The notes under the pieces: generated by a model
What the model was told of the DNA's origin: nothing
The model's input: only the letters and a program-made list of their open reading frames with translations
Database searches by the model: none
Source of the DNA: Halalkalibacillus sediminis
Lineage (GTDB): Bacteria > Bacillota > Bacilli > Bacillales > Alkalibacillaceae
DNA length: 64,000 nt
Direction of reading: 5' to 3'
Assembly: GCF_002844535.1 (NCBI RefSeq)
Contig: NZ_PJNH01000003.1
Span: 372,001 to 436,000, forward strand
In this document: in pieces, positions 42,817 to 53,260 of the stretch
Position numbering within the stretch: position 1 is the stretch's first letter
How the letters are laid out: each line of letters starts with the position of its first letter
Made by a program: the position numbers and the translations under genes

Positions 42817-44403
42817 TTAGTGATAATTTGCTGGATTGACTAATGATCCATTTTTACGGATTTCATAGTGTAAGTGAATACCAGTAGAATTACCTGTGGA
42901 TCCCATTACACCGATTTTATCACCTTTTTGTACTTTCTGTCCGACTGAAACATTTAGAGAGCTCATATGCGCGTATAGAGTTGTAAAACCATTTTTATGA
43001 TTAATGACGACTTTATTTCCATAACCGCCACTATCCCATCCAGCTTCAACAACAACACCAGTATCTGCAGCTAGGATCGAACGGTTTGTTACTCCGGCAA
43101 TATCCATTCCTTTATGGTAAGAGCCCCAACGAGGTCCCTTGTGACTAGAAATGTAACCACCGACTGCAGGCCATGAGAAGTTTCCAGAACCTACTGAAGG
43201 AAGTGGCTTCGTACCTTCAAGGATTATTTTATTTTGCGGCTCTTCTACTACTTCTTCTGAAACCTTATTCTCTTCAAGAACTTCATTGTTCTTAGTTACT
43301 ACTTCATAAGTAATGACTTTCTTACCTTTTGAACCTTCTTGTTCAACTTTTGTTTCGCCTACATAGATCTCATCAGATTTCTTTGTTTCTTCCTCGAAAT
43401 CTAATGACTCTTCCTCAGTTCGTTGTGTAGTATAAGTTACATCAATTGGAGTGCTTTCAGAAGTCACTTTAACTGATTGCCCAGCTTGAACAATTGATTC
43501 TTCCTCTATATCAGGGTTCAATTCAACCAACTCATCAACTGATAAGTCATAATTCCCTGCCACTTGATTCAAATCAGTATCTTGTTGAGGGGTATGTACC
43601 TCTTCACCTGTACCTCGTTCAATCAATTTAACCAATTGAGCCGTTTCAAGTAATTGAGTTGGATTAACTTTTTCTTTTGAAAATGTAACTTTATCTTCAA
43701 TTGATACGTCTATTACAGTAGAACCATCATTTAGTGTAACAGTTTCGTTTTCTTGTTCTTTATCATCTTCCTTCGTTTCATCATCTGAGCTCTCAGCTTT
43801 TACAGCCATTTTTGCAAGATCAGAAGGAAGGTACTCTGAAAGTTCTACAGATTCGTTAAGGTCAACATCTTTTAGTAGGTTATATTCTTTTTTCAACTCC
43901 TCAGGTAAATATTGACTGATGATTTGGTTCAGAGCTTTGTTCGCTTGGTCTAAATCTTTTACAAAACCAATAGATTGACCGTTCATCTTAAGCTCGATTG
44001 CTTCGACCTGGTATTCTATGGAATCATTTAACGTATTAAGTACTGATTCTGATTCATCTACAGTATCGAAAACTTTTTCTTTTACAAAATCGATATCTTT
44101 TTCAGAAACTAGTTTCATATCTTCATGGTTAGCTTCTGCATCTTTTTTGTGTTGATCAAGAAAACTTTGAATCTCTTCTTTACTTTCTACTGTACCGATA
44201 TGTTTATCATCTAGGTAAACGTGGTAAACATTATCTAGATCAGTGCCAAGGGACTCAGCGTAAACCGAACCAAAAGCAATAATTGCACCTGCACTTGTAG
44301 TTATAGTTATTTTCTTCAAAAGAGAGCCATTCAAAGTCTGTTTTGCTTTGTTAAGCCCACCTCTAAAACGAGTCAACAAATTTCTCACGAATCTTTCCCC
44401 CAT
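42817..44403 (-). CDS. Cell-wall M23 endopeptidase with LysM-like and G5 domains
   Basis: Secreted/membrane-anchored peptidoglycan hydrolase of 528 aa. A transmembrane segment lies near residues 30-48, followed by a long acidic region. A LysM-like domain follows (about 265-315, NYDLSVDELVELNPDI), then a G5-like domain (about 320-390). The C-terminal peptidase_M23 domain (about 405-528) has zinc ligands in YHKGMDIA and LHYEIRK. WalR boxes upstream suggest control by the neighbouring WalRK system. Confidence 0.9.
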   Translation of the reverse strand: MGERFVRNLLTRFRGGLNKAKQTLNGSLLKKITITTSAGAIIAFGSVYAESLGTDLDNVYHVYLDDKHIGTVESKEEIQSFLDQHKKDAEANHEDMKLVSEKDIDFVKEKVFDTVDESESVLNTLNDSIEYQVEAIELKMNGQSIGFVKDLDQANKALNQIISQYLPEELKKEYNLLKDVDLNESVELSEYLPSDLAKMAVKAESSDDETKEDDKEQENETVTLNDGSTVIDVSIEDKVTFSKEKVNPTQLLETAQLVKLIERGTGEEVHTPQQDTDLNQVAGNYDLSVDELVELNPDIEEESIVQAGQSVKVTSESTPIDVTYTTQRTEEESLDFEEETKKSDEIYVGETKVEQEGSKGKKVITYEVVTKNNEVLEENKVSEEVVEEPQNKIILEGTKPLPSVGSGNFSWPAVGGYISSHKGPRWGSYHKGMDIAGVTNRSILAADTGVVVEAGWDSGGYGNKVVINHKNGFTTLYAHMSSLNVSVGQKVQKGDKIGVMGSTGNSTGIHLHYEIRKNGSLVNPANYH

Positions 44404-44507
44404 TTAGAGCTATCCTTATATTTTTAGCTATTTTTCTTTTATTTTTTTAATGACACTCCTATAATCTATCATATTTATTATTGATGTGAAAAGTATCCTA
44501 GTAGTTT

Positions 44508-44524
44508 TGTAATGAACTTGTATA
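44508..44524 (+). promoter_or_regulatory. Imperfect WalR box
   Basis: TGTAAT-GAACT-TGTATA, one mismatch to TGTWAH-N5-TGTWAH, about 110 nt before the M23 start codon. Confidence 0.45.
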
Positions 44525-44621
44525 ATATTTTACAATAATTACCTATTTTATCGGGTGAAAAGGCGATTTTAGTGTAAAAAGTAACTTTTTTGAGTCCTTT
44601 AGTCTGAATTTTATAGGCAAT

Positions 44622-44638
44622 TGTAACGACTTTGTAAC
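44622..44638 (+). promoter_or_regulatory. WalR box
   Basis: TGTAAC-GACTT-TGTAAC, a perfect match to the WalR consensus TGTWAH-N5-TGTWAH. It lies about 220 nt before the M23 gene and on the strand opposite to it. Confidence 0.65.
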
Positions 44639-44750
44639 ATAACACGAAACCATGTCGAAACACTTCTAATATCGTCACTTATGCGGCTATAAACTGTTAT
44701 TTCTACATAAAAAAATCAGAATCCACAATAGATTCTGAGTGATTTTGAAA

Positions 44751-44814
<64 letters not shown>

Positions 44815-44826
<12 letters not shown>

Positions 44827-44849
44827 ATAATAATTATAAAATTGTAGTG
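44815..44849. repeat. 35-bp repeat, copy 1 (tRNA-Phe 5' end and flank)
   Basis: The first 12 nt of tRNA-Phe plus 23 nt of upstream flank recur at 44963-44997 with a single mismatch (34/35). Confidence 0.9.
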
Positions 44850-44962
44850 AGACTTAGCGGGCTTAAATTGCATTGCCTGTGCTCGTCGTGTTGCAAGTTT
44901 CTCTGTGGCGCCCTTCACTCCTCGCAAAGCTACTCTGATGTTATTCACTGAAGTTAACGCTT

Positions 44963-44997
44963 AGCTACCGAGCCATAATAATTATAATATTGTAGTG
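44963..44997. repeat. 35-bp repeat, copy 2 (partial tRNA-Phe duplicate)
   Basis: Direct copy of 44815-44849, separated from it by 113 bp of unrelated sequence. It includes only the first 12 nt of a tRNA-Phe gene, so it is not functional. Confidence 0.9.
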
Positions 44998-45017
44998 TGT
45001 TCGCCGTAATAAAAAAT

Positions 45018-45094
45018 GGCGGTCCGGACGGGACTCGAACCCGCGACCTCCTGCGTGACAGGCAGGCATTCTAACCAACTGAACTACCGGACCA
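45018..45094 (-). tRNA. tRNA-Asp (GTC)
   Basis: 77-nt gene with encoded CCA. Acceptor stem GGTCCGG pairs with CCGGACC, anticodon GTC in CTGTCAC, T-arm GGTTCGAGTCC. Confidence 0.98.
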
Positions 45095-45225
45095 ACTAAT
45101 TTATCGGACAGCGTTAATCTTACCACAATTTAAAATAGAAAGACAAGGCTTTTTTTGAATATTCCCCTTTATAATAAAGTCAGGCATTCATGGGTTATTG
45201 CTTAGAATTGATAAACATAAGAAAA

Positions 45226-45251
45226 CCTCGAGCTCATAATAGAACTCGAGG
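45226..45251 (-). terminator. Rho-independent terminator of purA
   Basis: Minus strand: CCTCGAGTTC, 6-nt loop, GAGCTCGAGG (10 bp with one G-U), then TTTTC. Confidence 0.8.
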
Positions 45252-45293
45252 CTGAATTATATAGTTTCTATAGCTTTGTTTTGCTCAGATTAC

Positions 45294-46580
45294 TTAATAT
45301 ATCTCGTTTTGAACAATTGTTTGTGCACGATCTGGACCTACAGAAAAGATTGAGACAGGGATATTGATCAGTTCTTCGATTTTCTGAATATATTTCTGTG
45401 CATTAATAGGCAAGTCTTCGAAAGTTCGAACCTCCGTAAGGTCTTCCTCCCACCCAGGTAATGTTTCATATACTGGTTTACATTCCTTCAATACATTTAG
45501 GCTTGCCGGATAACCTTTGAATGTCTCACCATTATATTCATAAGCCACACAAATTTTGACTTCCTTTAATCCTGTCAAAACATCAATCGAATTCAATGAG
45601 ATATCTGTCATTCCACTTGTACGTCTCGCGTGGTTGACGACCACTGCATCAAACCACCCTACTCTGCGGGCTCTTCCAGTAGTCGTACCGTATTCTCTTC
45701 CGATTTCTCTTATTCTGTCACCGATTTCATCATTCAACTCCGTTGGGAATGGTCCATCTCCCACACGAGTTGTGTAAGCTTTAGAGACTCCAACGACTTT
45801 CTCTATGTTATTAGGTCCGATTCCACTACCGACAGCTACACCAGCAGCTGAAGTATTAGAGGAAGTCACATACGGATATGTCCCATGATCGATATCTAAC
45901 ATGACTCCTTGTGCCCCTTCAAATAGGACATGTTCTTTCTGGTTGATCGAGTCTTCTAACAACATCGCTGTGTCTGTGATGTAAGGAGCAAGCTTCTCGC
46001 CATATTCGAGATAATCTTGATAAATAGACTCTGGGGATAATGGCTGAGCGCCGTACAATTTTTCGAGCCATAGGTTTTTCTCTTCTACTTGTTGAGTAAC
46101 TTTCTCTTTTAAAGCAGAAGCATCTAATAAATCCGCCATACGAATTCCTAAGCGGTTGACTTTATCAGCATAAGCAGGGCCAATCCCTTTTTTGGTCGTT
46201 CCAATTTGTTTATCTTTTCCTTTGGATTCTTCTTGTAAACGATCCAACTCAATATGATAAGGCATGATTACTTGAGCTCTTTCACTGATTCTTAAGTGGG
46301 CGATGGACAAGTCATGCCCCTTTATATAGTCCATTTCTTTTAATAACGCTTTCGGGTTGATCACCATTCCATTACCTAAGATACATAGTTTGTCTGGGTT
46401 GAAAATGCCTGATGGAATAAGGTGGAGTTTATAGGTTTCTCCATCGAATTGGATCGTATGTCCTGCATTGTCTCCCCCTTGATATCTAGCAATCACTTTT
46501 GCTTGTTTAGCCAGGAAATCAGTTATTTTACCTTTACCTTCGTCTCCCCATTGTGTACCAACTACTACAGCGGTCGTCAT
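45294..46580 (-). CDS. purA: Adenylosuccinate synthetase
   Basis: 428 aa, the usual length. It converts IMP and aspartate to adenylosuccinate with GTP. Visible are the P-loop-like [12 protein letters not shown], catalytic His in NAGHTI, the IMP-binding [11 protein letters not shown], and [13 protein letters not shown]. Ribosome binding site AGGAGGG lies ahead of the ATG. A PurBox pair 100 nt upstream indicates PurR control. Confidence 0.97.
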   Translation of the reverse strand: MTTAVVVGTQWGDEGKGKITDFLAKQAKVIARYQGGDNAGHTIQFDGETYKLHLIPSGIFNPDKLCILGNGMVINPKALLKEMDYIKGHDLSIAHLRISERAQVIMPYHIELDRLQEESKGKDKQIGTTKKGIGPAYADKVNRLGIRMADLLDASALKEKVTQQVEEKNLWLEKLYGAQPLSPESIYQDYLEYGEKLAPYITDTAMLLEDSINQKEHVLFEGAQGVMLDIDHGTYPYVTSSNTSAAGVAVGSGIGPNNIEKVVGVSKAYTTRVGDGPFPTELNDEIGDRIREIGREYGTTTGRARRVGWFDAVVVNHARRTSGMTDISLNSIDVLTGLKEVKICVAYEYNGETFKGYPASLNVLKECKPVYETLPGWEEDLTEVRTFEDLPINAQKYIQKIEELINIPVSIFSVGPDRAQTIVQNEIY

Positions 46581-46680
46581 GATTGACCCTCCTATATATT
46601 CACTATCTATTTACTATCATTGTTATCAATTAACAAAATACATTCATATACTACCAGTCTTGAGCCATTTATTCAATGCA

Positions 46681-46724
46681 AAAAACGAACATTATATAAG
46701 AAATATATGTATTTGTACGATTTT
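46681..46724. promoter_or_regulatory. PurR-binding PurBox pair upstream of purA
   Basis: Box 1 AAAAACGAACATT (46681-46693) matches AWWWCCGAACWWT at 12 of 13 positions. An inverted weaker box, TTTGTACGATTTT (46712-46724), lies 18 nt away, close to the 16-17 nt spacing known for PurR. Confidence 0.55.
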
Positions 46725-46759
46725 TAACTTGGTTAGAATTTATTAAATCCATACAAAAA

Positions 46760-46777
46760 CCCGCTATTTTAAGCGGG
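46760..46777 (-). terminator. Rho-independent terminator after dnaC
   Basis: Minus strand: CCCGCT, 6-nt loop, AGCGGG, then TTTTTG. Confidence 0.75.
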
Positions 46778-46799
46778 CTTTAATCTTAGACAATCATCG

Positions 46800-48161
46800 C
46801 TAAGCAGGCGGTACATCTGCTTCCCCGTATCTCCTGTCTAAATCAACAAACTTATTATATTCCTTCACAAAGGCTAATTCTACTGTTCCTATAGGTCCAT
46901 TACGTTGTTTAGCTATGATGATCTCGATAATATTCTCATTCTCAGATTCATCATCGTAATAGTCATCGCGGTATAAGAATCCGATGATATCTGCGTCCTG
47001 CTCGATACTCCCGGACTCACGTAAGTCTGACATCATTGGACGTTTATCTTGTCTCTGTTCCACACCACGGGACAACTGAGACAATGCAACAACAGGAACT
47101 TCAAGTTCCCTTGCCAGGGCTTTTAACTGACGAGAGATTTCTGATACCTCTTGCTGTCTATTTTCCCGACTATTACCGCTTCCCTGTATTAGTTGGAGAT
47201 AGTCGATCATAACCATGCCAATGCCTTGTTCTTGTTTCAAACGGCGGCATTTCGAACGGATCTCATTCACTTTTACACCTGGTGTATCATCAATAAAAAT
47301 ACCAGCGTCCGACAAGCTACCCATAGCCATCGTCAGTTTGCCCCAGTCTTCTGACTGTAAACTACCCGTTCTAAGTCTTTGTGCATCAATGTTACCTTCA
47401 GCACATAGCATACGCATGACGAGTTGTTCTGCACCCATCTCCAAGCTGAATATGGCTACGTTCTCTTGAGCATTCACTGCCACGTTCTGAGAGATGTTCA
47501 ACGCAAATGCCGTCTTACCTACAGATGGTCGGGCTGCAATGATAATCAAATCATTTTTCTGAAAGCCTGAGGTAATATGATCTAAATCTTTATATCCTGT
47601 AGGTACACCTGTTACATCCTCATCATGGTGATGCAGCTGTTCAATGTTATCGTAAACATTGATCAAGACGTCTTTGATATTACGGAATTTACTGGATGTT
47701 TTACTTTGAGAGACATCAAGCATCGTCTTCTCAGCATAATCTAAAACATCTTCTACCTCTTCACTCTCTTCATATGTGTTAGTAACGATATTGGTAGCAG
47801 CTGAAATGATTCTGCGGAGCATCGATTTTTCTTGGACGATTCTCGCGTAATATTCGATGTTAGCTGCAGTAGGCACTGAGTTCGCAATATCCGTAAGGTA
47901 AGAAACCCCGCCTACTTCATCCAATATTTGAAGATCACTCAGCTCAGTGGTGATCGTAACTAGATCGATCGGTTCACCTTTATCTGTTAAACGGACCATT
48001 GTCTCGAATAATCTTTGGTGACTGATTCTATAAAAATCATCTGCTTCCAGGATTTCTGAAGCAGAAACTATTGCGTTCGGCTCTAAGAAAACCGCCCCTA
48101 AAACCGACTGTTCCGCCTCTATATTATGGGGTGGGGTTCGGTCGTTTTCAAATTCTGCCAC
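46800..48161 (-). CDS. dnaC: Replicative DNA helicase (DnaB-type)
   Basis: 453 aa hexameric helicase, named dnaC in B. subtilis. N-terminal domain (about 8-110, RTPPHNIEAEQSVLGAVF), then a RecA-like ATPase with Walker A ARPSVGKTAFAL, Walker B MVMIDYLQLI and the arginine-finger region near KQRNGPIGTV. It lies downstream of rplI, as in Bacillus. Confidence 0.97.
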   Translation of the reverse strand: MAEFENDRTPPHNIEAEQSVLGAVFLEPNAIVSASEILEADDFYRISHQRLFETMVRLTDKGEPIDLVTITTELSDLQILDEVGGVSYLTDIANSVPTAANIEYYARIVQEKSMLRRIISAATNIVTNTYEESEEVEDVLDYAEKTMLDVSQSKTSSKFRNIKDVLINVYDNIEQLHHHDEDVTGVPTGYKDLDHITSGFQKNDLIIIAARPSVGKTAFALNISQNVAVNAQENVAIFSLEMGAEQLVMRMLCAEGNIDAQRLRTGSLQSEDWGKLTMAMGSLSDAGIFIDDTPGVKVNEIRSKCRRLKQEQGIGMVMIDYLQLIQGSGNSRENRQQEVSEISRQLKALARELEVPVVALSQLSRGVEQRQDKRPMMSDLRESGSIEQDADIIGFLYRDDYYDDESENENIIEIIIAKQRNGPIGTVELAFVKEYNKFVDLDRRYGEADVPPA

Positions 48162-48189
48162 ATCGTGTCCTCCTTTATGATTGGAACGA

Positions 48190-48636
48190 TTAAACTTCTT
48201 TTACATGTACCTTCATTGTTGCAATCACATCGTTGTGAATTTTTACTGGTACATCTGTATAACCAAGAGAACGGATAGGATCATCTAGTTCGATTTTCCG
48301 CTTGTCCACTTTGATGTTATGAGACTTCTTCAACTCTTCAGCAATTTGCTTGCTTGTGATTGAACCAAACAGTCGGCCTTCTTTTCCGGATTTCGCTGTC
48401 AGTTGAACGGTCAGATTTTCAATTTCCTTCTTAAGTTCTTTTGCTCGATCTAACTCTGCCTGTTTCTCCTCTTCTTTTTTTCTTTGTTCGCCCTCTAGTT
48501 GCTTCATATTCCCTGCAGAAGCTTCGACAGCTAAATTATTTTTAAGCAAGTAGTTTCTTGCATAGCCTTCGGAAACATTCTTCACTTCGCCTTTTTTCCC
48601 TTTACCTTTAACGTCCTTAGTGAAAATTACTTTCAT
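48190..48636 (-). CDS. rplI: 50S ribosomal protein L9
   Basis: 148 aa. The N-terminal L9 signature [24 protein letters not shown] (residues 13-36), a long central helix rich in Lys/Glu, and a C-terminal rRNA-binding domain are all present. Its start overlaps the gdpP stop. Confidence 0.97.
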   Translation of the reverse strand: MKVIFTKDVKGKGKKGEVKNVSEGYARNYLLKNNLAVEASAGNMKQLEGEQRKKEEEKQAELDRAKELKKEIENLTVQLTAKSGKEGRLFGSITSKQIAEELKKSHNIKVDKRKIELDDPIRSLGYTDVPVKIHNDVIATMKVHVKEV

Positions 48637-50606
48637 GAATTGTCTCCCCCTTCTAAATAATCCTCAATGATATCTCTTAATTGTTCTTCCACTTGATCAA
48701 TCGTTGTATCTTCTAATTGGGTAGCCGCATTCGTCAAGTGGCCGCCCCCGTTCATTTTCTCCATGATCACTTGAACATTCACTTCTCCAAGAGAACGTGC
48801 ACTCACACCGATCTTTCCATCTTTTCTTTCAGAAATAACGAAAGAAGCTTTGACTCCACTCATGGTGAGTAAAGTATCGGCAGCCTGGGCGATAATAATC
48901 GCTCCGTATGTTTCTCCCTCTACGCCTTTAGCGATGGCAATTCCTTCTGTATATTGCGTTGTATTTTTAATCAATTCACTTCTTCTGACGTAAACATCAA
49001 TATCTTCTTTAAGCAGTTGCTGAACTAGGACTGTATCTGCACCTTTAGAACGTAAGTAAGAAGCTGCATCAAAAGTTCTTGAACCTGTTCTCAAGGTGAA
49101 TGACTTCGTATCTACCGTGATTCCTGCTAGTAACGAAGTCGCTTCTAGTGTATTCAATTTAAGTGGCCCATCTTGATACTGAAGCAATTCAGTCACGAGC
49201 TCTGCAGTTGATGAAGCATAAGGCTCCATGTACACAAGCGTCGGATCATTAATGAATTCTTCAGCACGTCTATGGTGGTCGATCACCACTACATGTTCTG
49301 TCTTCGTGAGTAATCGATCTTCCATGACCAGCGAAGGTTTATGAGTGTCCACGACTACTACAAGCGTATTCTTAGTAACCATATCCATCGACTGTTCTGG
49401 AGTCACAAACCACTGAGCGATCGATACGTCATCATCAATGGCATCCATTAAGCGTTGAACCCCAGTATTGACTCCATCAGGGTCAAAGACCACATAACCT
49501 TCTTTATCGTTCTGTTGAGCTAGTTTCAAAATACCGATAGAAGCTCCGATTGAATCCATATCAGGCGTATGGTGGCCCATAATCAGGACTTTTTCACTTT
49601 CACGCACTAACTCTCTTAATGCATGAGAGATGACTCGAGCACGGACTCTAGTCCTCTTCTCCATAGGATTCGTCTTACCACCGTAGAATTTAACTTTCCC
49701 CTCTTCATCTTTAATGGCAACCTGGTCACCACCGCGCCCAAGAGCTAAGTCCAAGCTCGACTGTGCTAATTCACCAAGTTCAGGCAAATCCGCGGTGCCT
49801 TTACCAATACCGATACTCAATGTAAGAGGTACATTTTTATCTGAAATCAATTCTCTGACTTCATCCAAAATCTCAAATTTCGTCTTCTCGAGATGAGTCA
49901 GAATCTCTTTACTCATGACAGCCAAGAAACGTTCTTGTGAAATTCGCTTCATATATATTCCATAATCATTTGACCAACCATTCAAAATGGAGGTCACTTC
50001 TGAGTTCATTTGACTTTTTGAAGTGTCATCCATCGCTTGGGTCAACTCTTCATAATTGTCTAAAAAGATGACAGCTAGAATCGTTTCTTCATTATGATAA
50101 CGATTTTCGAGTTCAATCTGTTTGGTCCGGTCAAAGAAATAAATGAGTCGCTCTTCTTTTTTAATGATGACCTGAAATCTCTCTTCACCAAGACCGATCC
50201 AGTACTCCTCAAATCCATCATTAATGGCTGAAATAATCTCTTCCGAGACCTCTGATAAAGGTTCACCGATTAGAGTCTTATCACCATCCATATATTTATT
50301 CATATATGGATTGGCCCACTCGATTTGGTAATCTTCATTAAACAGCACGATACCAAAAGGCATCTCTAAAAGAGCTTCCTCTCCTACCTTTTTAACTCGG
50401 TAAGATAAAGTGGTTATATAATCCTCCGTACGCTTACGCAGCCGTTCCTCTGTTCTCAAAGAAAAGAAGATAAGTAGTGCCAGGACCACCGCTAGTAACG
50501 AACCGATGACCCAGTGATAATAGATAACAATAGCTGTGAGTACGGTGGATAGTACATATAAGACCCACATATTTTTATTTAAGATTAATTGTTTGATGTC
50601 GTTCAT
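48633..50606 (-). CDS. gdpP: Cyclic-di-AMP phosphodiesterase GdpP
   Basis: 657 aa membrane enzyme that hydrolyses c-di-AMP. Two transmembrane helices (about 10-50), a PAS domain (about 80-150), a degenerate GGDEF domain (about 170-300) and a DHH domain with [18 protein letters not shown] and [14 protein letters not shown]1 at the C-terminus has [12 protein letters not shown]. The enzyme is cytosolic-facing. c-di-AMP controls potassium and osmolyte uptake, which fits a salt-adapted host. Confidence 0.96.
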   Translation of the reverse strand: MNDIKQLILNKNMWVLYVLSTVLTAIVIYYHWVIGSLLAVVLALLIFFSLRTEERLRKRTEDYITTLSYRVKKVGEEALLEMPFGIVLFNEDYQIEWANPYMNKYMDGDKTLIGEPLSEVSEEIISAINDGFEEYWIGLGEERFQVIIKKEERLIYFFDRTKQIELENRYHNEETILAVIFLDNYEELTQAMDDTSKSQMNSEVTSILNGWSNDYGIYMKRISQERFLAVMSKEILTHLEKTKFEILDEVRELISDKNVPLTLSIGIGKGTADLPELGELAQSSLDLALGRGGDQVAIKDEEGKVKFYGGKTNPMEKRTRVRARVISHALRELVRESEKVLIMGHHTPDMDSIGASIGILKLAQQNDKEGYVVFDPDGVNTGVQRLMDAIDDDVSIAQWFVTPEQSMDMVTKNTLVVVVDTHKPSLVMEDRLLTKTEHVVVIDHHRRAEEFINDPTLVYMEPYASSTAELVTELLQYQDGPLKLNTLEATSLLAGITVDTKSFTLRTGSRTFDAASYLRSKGADTVLVQQLLKEDIDVYVRRSELIKNTTQYTEGIAIAKGVEGETYGAIIIAQAADTLLTMSGVKASFVISERKDGKIGVSARSLGEVNVQVIMEKMNGGGHLTNAATQLEDTTIDQVEEQLRDIIEDYLEGGDNS

Positions 50607-50647
50607 TCATGTCATCTCCCGACAGATTGACGATATTTATCATACAT

Positions 50648-51589
50648 TTATTTCTTAGAGACCAGTCGATCCCTAAGTTGAAAGCCTAAATCAATTATAC
50701 CTAAAATTCGGAATGGATAAAGTAACAAAAAAGGAAATAGAACAAATAAAACCGTTAAAGTGATCGGTATCGCTTTAGACCATTTCTTGTAATTCGTAAA
50801 GAAAAAGGCAAAGGATAACCCTTGGATCACTATTAATAAGCCTGCCAAAGTGTAGACATTCGTTGCAACCAAATACAGGCTATCAGTTGGTTCAGTATAT
50901 ATCCACGTCAGGATGATTCCAGCAAAATAAATCCATATGATGGATGTAGGCAGACGAAAATCTTTGAAAGGTGGAAAAGAGTTCTTCTCTTTATGTAAAC
51001 GATTAAGAATACGGTAACTAATCCACTGAGTAATGAAAGCAAATGCCACCCCTATGATGACAATCCCCGTAGGTATCAGGTAAACGAAACTTTCCATTTG
51101 ATCTCTGACGATTTCTAATGTTTCTTCGTCAACGGTCTGACCCACTTGTTCAAAAAGAACTTGCAAGGTTTCGAATGAACGTTCAAGGGCTCGCCGGATC
51201 TCTTCCATCCAGTTGATATTTAAAAAGAATTGAGTGAACACATAAATCAATGCTAAACCTAATGTAAAGCCCAATGTTCCCCTCGCCCACGTTTCGTAGG
51301 CTTTTCTCTGTTCATTAATTGCAGAACCGATCGCAATCCCGCCTAGCCCCATAAATAATGTAAATGGGATCGAAACTACCGATAGCAAAATTGCCCCGAT
51401 CAACATAGCAACAATGAATACTATGACGGCAGGTTTCCAACCATGCCTGGCTGTATATATAACGAAAGGCACTGGTAGTAAAAATATCGTGACTATTTTT
51501 GATAATGGTATAAAAAACGTCATTGTCAGAATAACGATGAAGATAGCAGCAAATACAGCACCTTCAGTTAATTGTTTCGATTGATTCAT
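50648..51589 (-). CDS. yybS: DUF2232 membrane protein YybS
   Basis: Polytopic membrane protein of about 313 aa with eight or so transmembrane helices, beginning MNQSKQLTEGAVFAA. The start ATG 51589 has GAAGGTG 10 nt upstream; the upstream in-frame ATG at 51619 gives an Arg-rich extension that is really this ribosome binding site. YybS precedes gdpP in Bacillus as here; the family may be a transporter component, but its substrate is unknown. Confidence 0.85.
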   Translation of the reverse strand: MNQSKQLTEGAVFAAIFIVILTMTFFIPLSKIVTIFLLPVPFVIYTARHGWKPAVIVFIVAMLIGAILLSVVSIPFTLFMGLGGIAIGSAINEQRKAYETWARGTLGFTLGLALIYVFTQFFLNINWMEEIRRALERSFETLQVLFEQVGQTVDEETLEIVRDQMESFVYLIPTGIVIIGVAFAFITQWISYRILNRLHKEKNSFPPFKDFRLPTSIIWIYFAGIILTWIYTEPTDSLYLVATNVYTLAGLLIVIQGLSFAFFFTNYKKWSKAIPITLTVLFVLFPFLLLYPFRILGIIDLGFQLRDRLVSKK

Positions 51590-51719
51590 CTTTATTTTGC
51601 ACCTTCTTCTTCTCTTCATAGACCTTTCTCTATTCTACCAACTAAAGATAAGTTGTGAAAGGAATTCATTACTTGGAGTTTTATACAGGTAATTAATAAT
51701 AAATTTGCCATCATTGAAG

Positions 51720-51726
51720 CATACTA
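51720..51726 (+). promoter_or_regulatory. Possible sigma-G/sigma-F -10 box before the ger operon
   Basis: CATACTA matches the sigma-G/sigma-F -10 consensus and lies 28 nt before gerAA. The -35 region is only a weak match. Confidence 0.4.
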
Positions 51727-51754
51727 ATCGCACATGAAAAGAAGGTGTGTCGTT

Positions 51755-53260
51755 ATGTTTTTCAAGAGAAGAAACAACCAAAAACCTAATTCTGCACAAA
51801 AACCACGTACCGAAAGACCTTCAATAAAAGTCACCCGATCTTTAGATAAAAATATAGACTTTATCGTTAATGAATTCAATAACTCGGATGATTTGAAGGT
51901 CAGGAAAATCAAAAAAATTGATGCTACACTTATTTATTTCGAATCTTTAGTTGATCAAGATAAAATGCAAGACCGGATATTTAAGCCGATAGAACTCAGT
52001 CAAAACCTAGATACATTTGATTTGTCTCCTGCAAGAGTTTCACATGATCTGTACAGGGCTTGCAACTCATTATTAATGGGTCATACGTTATTGTTAAAAG
52101 ACCATGTTGCGGAAATCAAAATTATTCCTGTTACAGACAGTAATAACCGGAATGTAGATGAACCAGCTAATGAACGAGTCGTCAGGGGCTCCCATGAGGG
52201 TTTTATAGAGAACCTGATGGTGAATCTAAACCTTCTTAGAAAAAGGATGAATGATAGCGATTTAACTGTACATTATTTCGATAAAGGTACAGAAACTTCT
52301 ACTAAGATTGCGGTTGTATTTATGAATAGCCTAGTAAATGATGAACACGTCAAAGAGGTGGAAAGACGTATTCAAAGCATTGATGCTGATATGTTGTTCA
52401 GTCCAGGTTATATCGAAGAGTTCATTGAAGATGAGCCAATGTCACCGTTTCCTCAATTATTAAATACAGAAAGACCAGATCGTGTAGAAGCAAATATATT
52501 AGAAGGTCGAATCGCAATTTTAGCCGAAGGTAGTCCAACATGCTTATTAACACCAGTGTCATTCTTCGCTTTCTACCAAACTACTGATGACTATAATAAC
52601 CGGTGGACTTCAGGTACTTTTTTACGGTTGATACGCTTAACCAGTTTCTTGATTGCGATTGGACTACCCGCTATATATATTGCCGTAGTTGGATTTCACT
52701 TTGAGGTAATTCCTTCAGACTTACTTTTACCGGTGAAGGCTTCAATAAACGACATCCCCTACCCTCCTTTAATAGAAGCACTTGTAATGGTTATCGTCAT
52801 TGAACTGATCAGGGAATCCGGTATGCGCCTCCCTTCTCCAGTCGGTCAAACAATCGGTATTGTTGGAGGGTTAGTTATTGGAGATGCGGTAGTAAAGGCG
52901 GGATTGGTCTCTAATTTGGTGGTCGTCGTCATTGCACTTACAGCATTAGCGTCATTCGTCGTCCCATCTAACGAAATGAGTACTACTTTAAGGGTTTTAA
53001 CTTTTCCACTTATTATACTAGCTGGAACATTCGGGTTCGTAGGCATCGCTTTCGGTTTCCTTGCATTACTCATTCACCTTGCGAGATTGACATCATTAGG
53101 CACACCATATTTTGCTCCTATGACTCCTTTTAGACTCAAAGACTTAAAAGACACTTTTGTGCGCATACCACTCTTTAAGATGAATAGACGACCAACTGAT
53201 AATTATGCGAAAAAAAGTGTCATCACCCGTCGTTCTAGAAAGTGGGATATGAATGAGTGA
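51755..53260 (+). CDS. Spore germination protein, GerA-A family
   Basis: Receptor subunit A of a nutrient germinant receptor in the spore inner membrane, about 501 aa. A basic N-terminus is followed by a soluble domain to about residue 240. The membrane region (about 290-460) has several helices, with PYPPLIEALVMVIVIELIRESGMRLP and SPVGQTIGIVGGLVIGDAVVKAG in sequence (quoted in parts; about residues 335-385). Start ATG 51755 with AAGAAGGTG upstream. Genes A, B and C follow in order. Confidence 0.92.
   Translation: MFFKRRNNQKPNSAQKPRTERPSIKVTRSLDKNIDFIVNEFNNSDDLKVRKIKKIDATLIYFESLVDQDKMQDRIFKPIELSQNLDTFDLSPARVSHDLYRACNSLLMGHTLLLKDHVAEIKIIPVTDSNNRNVDEPANERVVRGSHEGFIENLMVNLNLLRKRMNDSDLTVHYFDKGTETSTKIAVVFMNSLVNDEHVKEVERRIQSIDADMLFSPGYIEEFIEDEPMSPFPQLLNTERPDRVEANILEGRIAILAEGSPTCLLTPVSFFAFYQTTDDYNNRWTSGTFLRLIRLTSFLIAIGLPAIYIAVVGFHFEVIPSDLLLPVKASINDIPYPPLIEALVMVIVIELIRESGMRLPSPVGQTIGIVGGLVIGDAVVKAGLVSNLVVVVIALTALASFVVPSNEMSTTLRVLTFPLIILAGTFGFVGIAFGFLALLIHLARLTSLGTPYFAPMTPFRLKDLKDTFVRIPLFKMNRRPTDNYAKKSVITRRSRKWDMNE

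Larger units (their letters stand above)
44404..44750. other. Leader region of the M23 endopeptidase gene
   Basis: 347-nt AT-rich gap. It holds two WalR-box-like sites (44622-44638 and 44508-44524) and a short hairpin just after tRNA-Phe near 44718-44738. No gene is supported in it. Confidence 0.7.

Noticed and set aside
44478-44678. Minus-strand ORF of 66 aa before the M23 gene
   Set aside because: AT-rich intergenic DNA with WalR boxes; no good ribosome binding site and no homology recognised.
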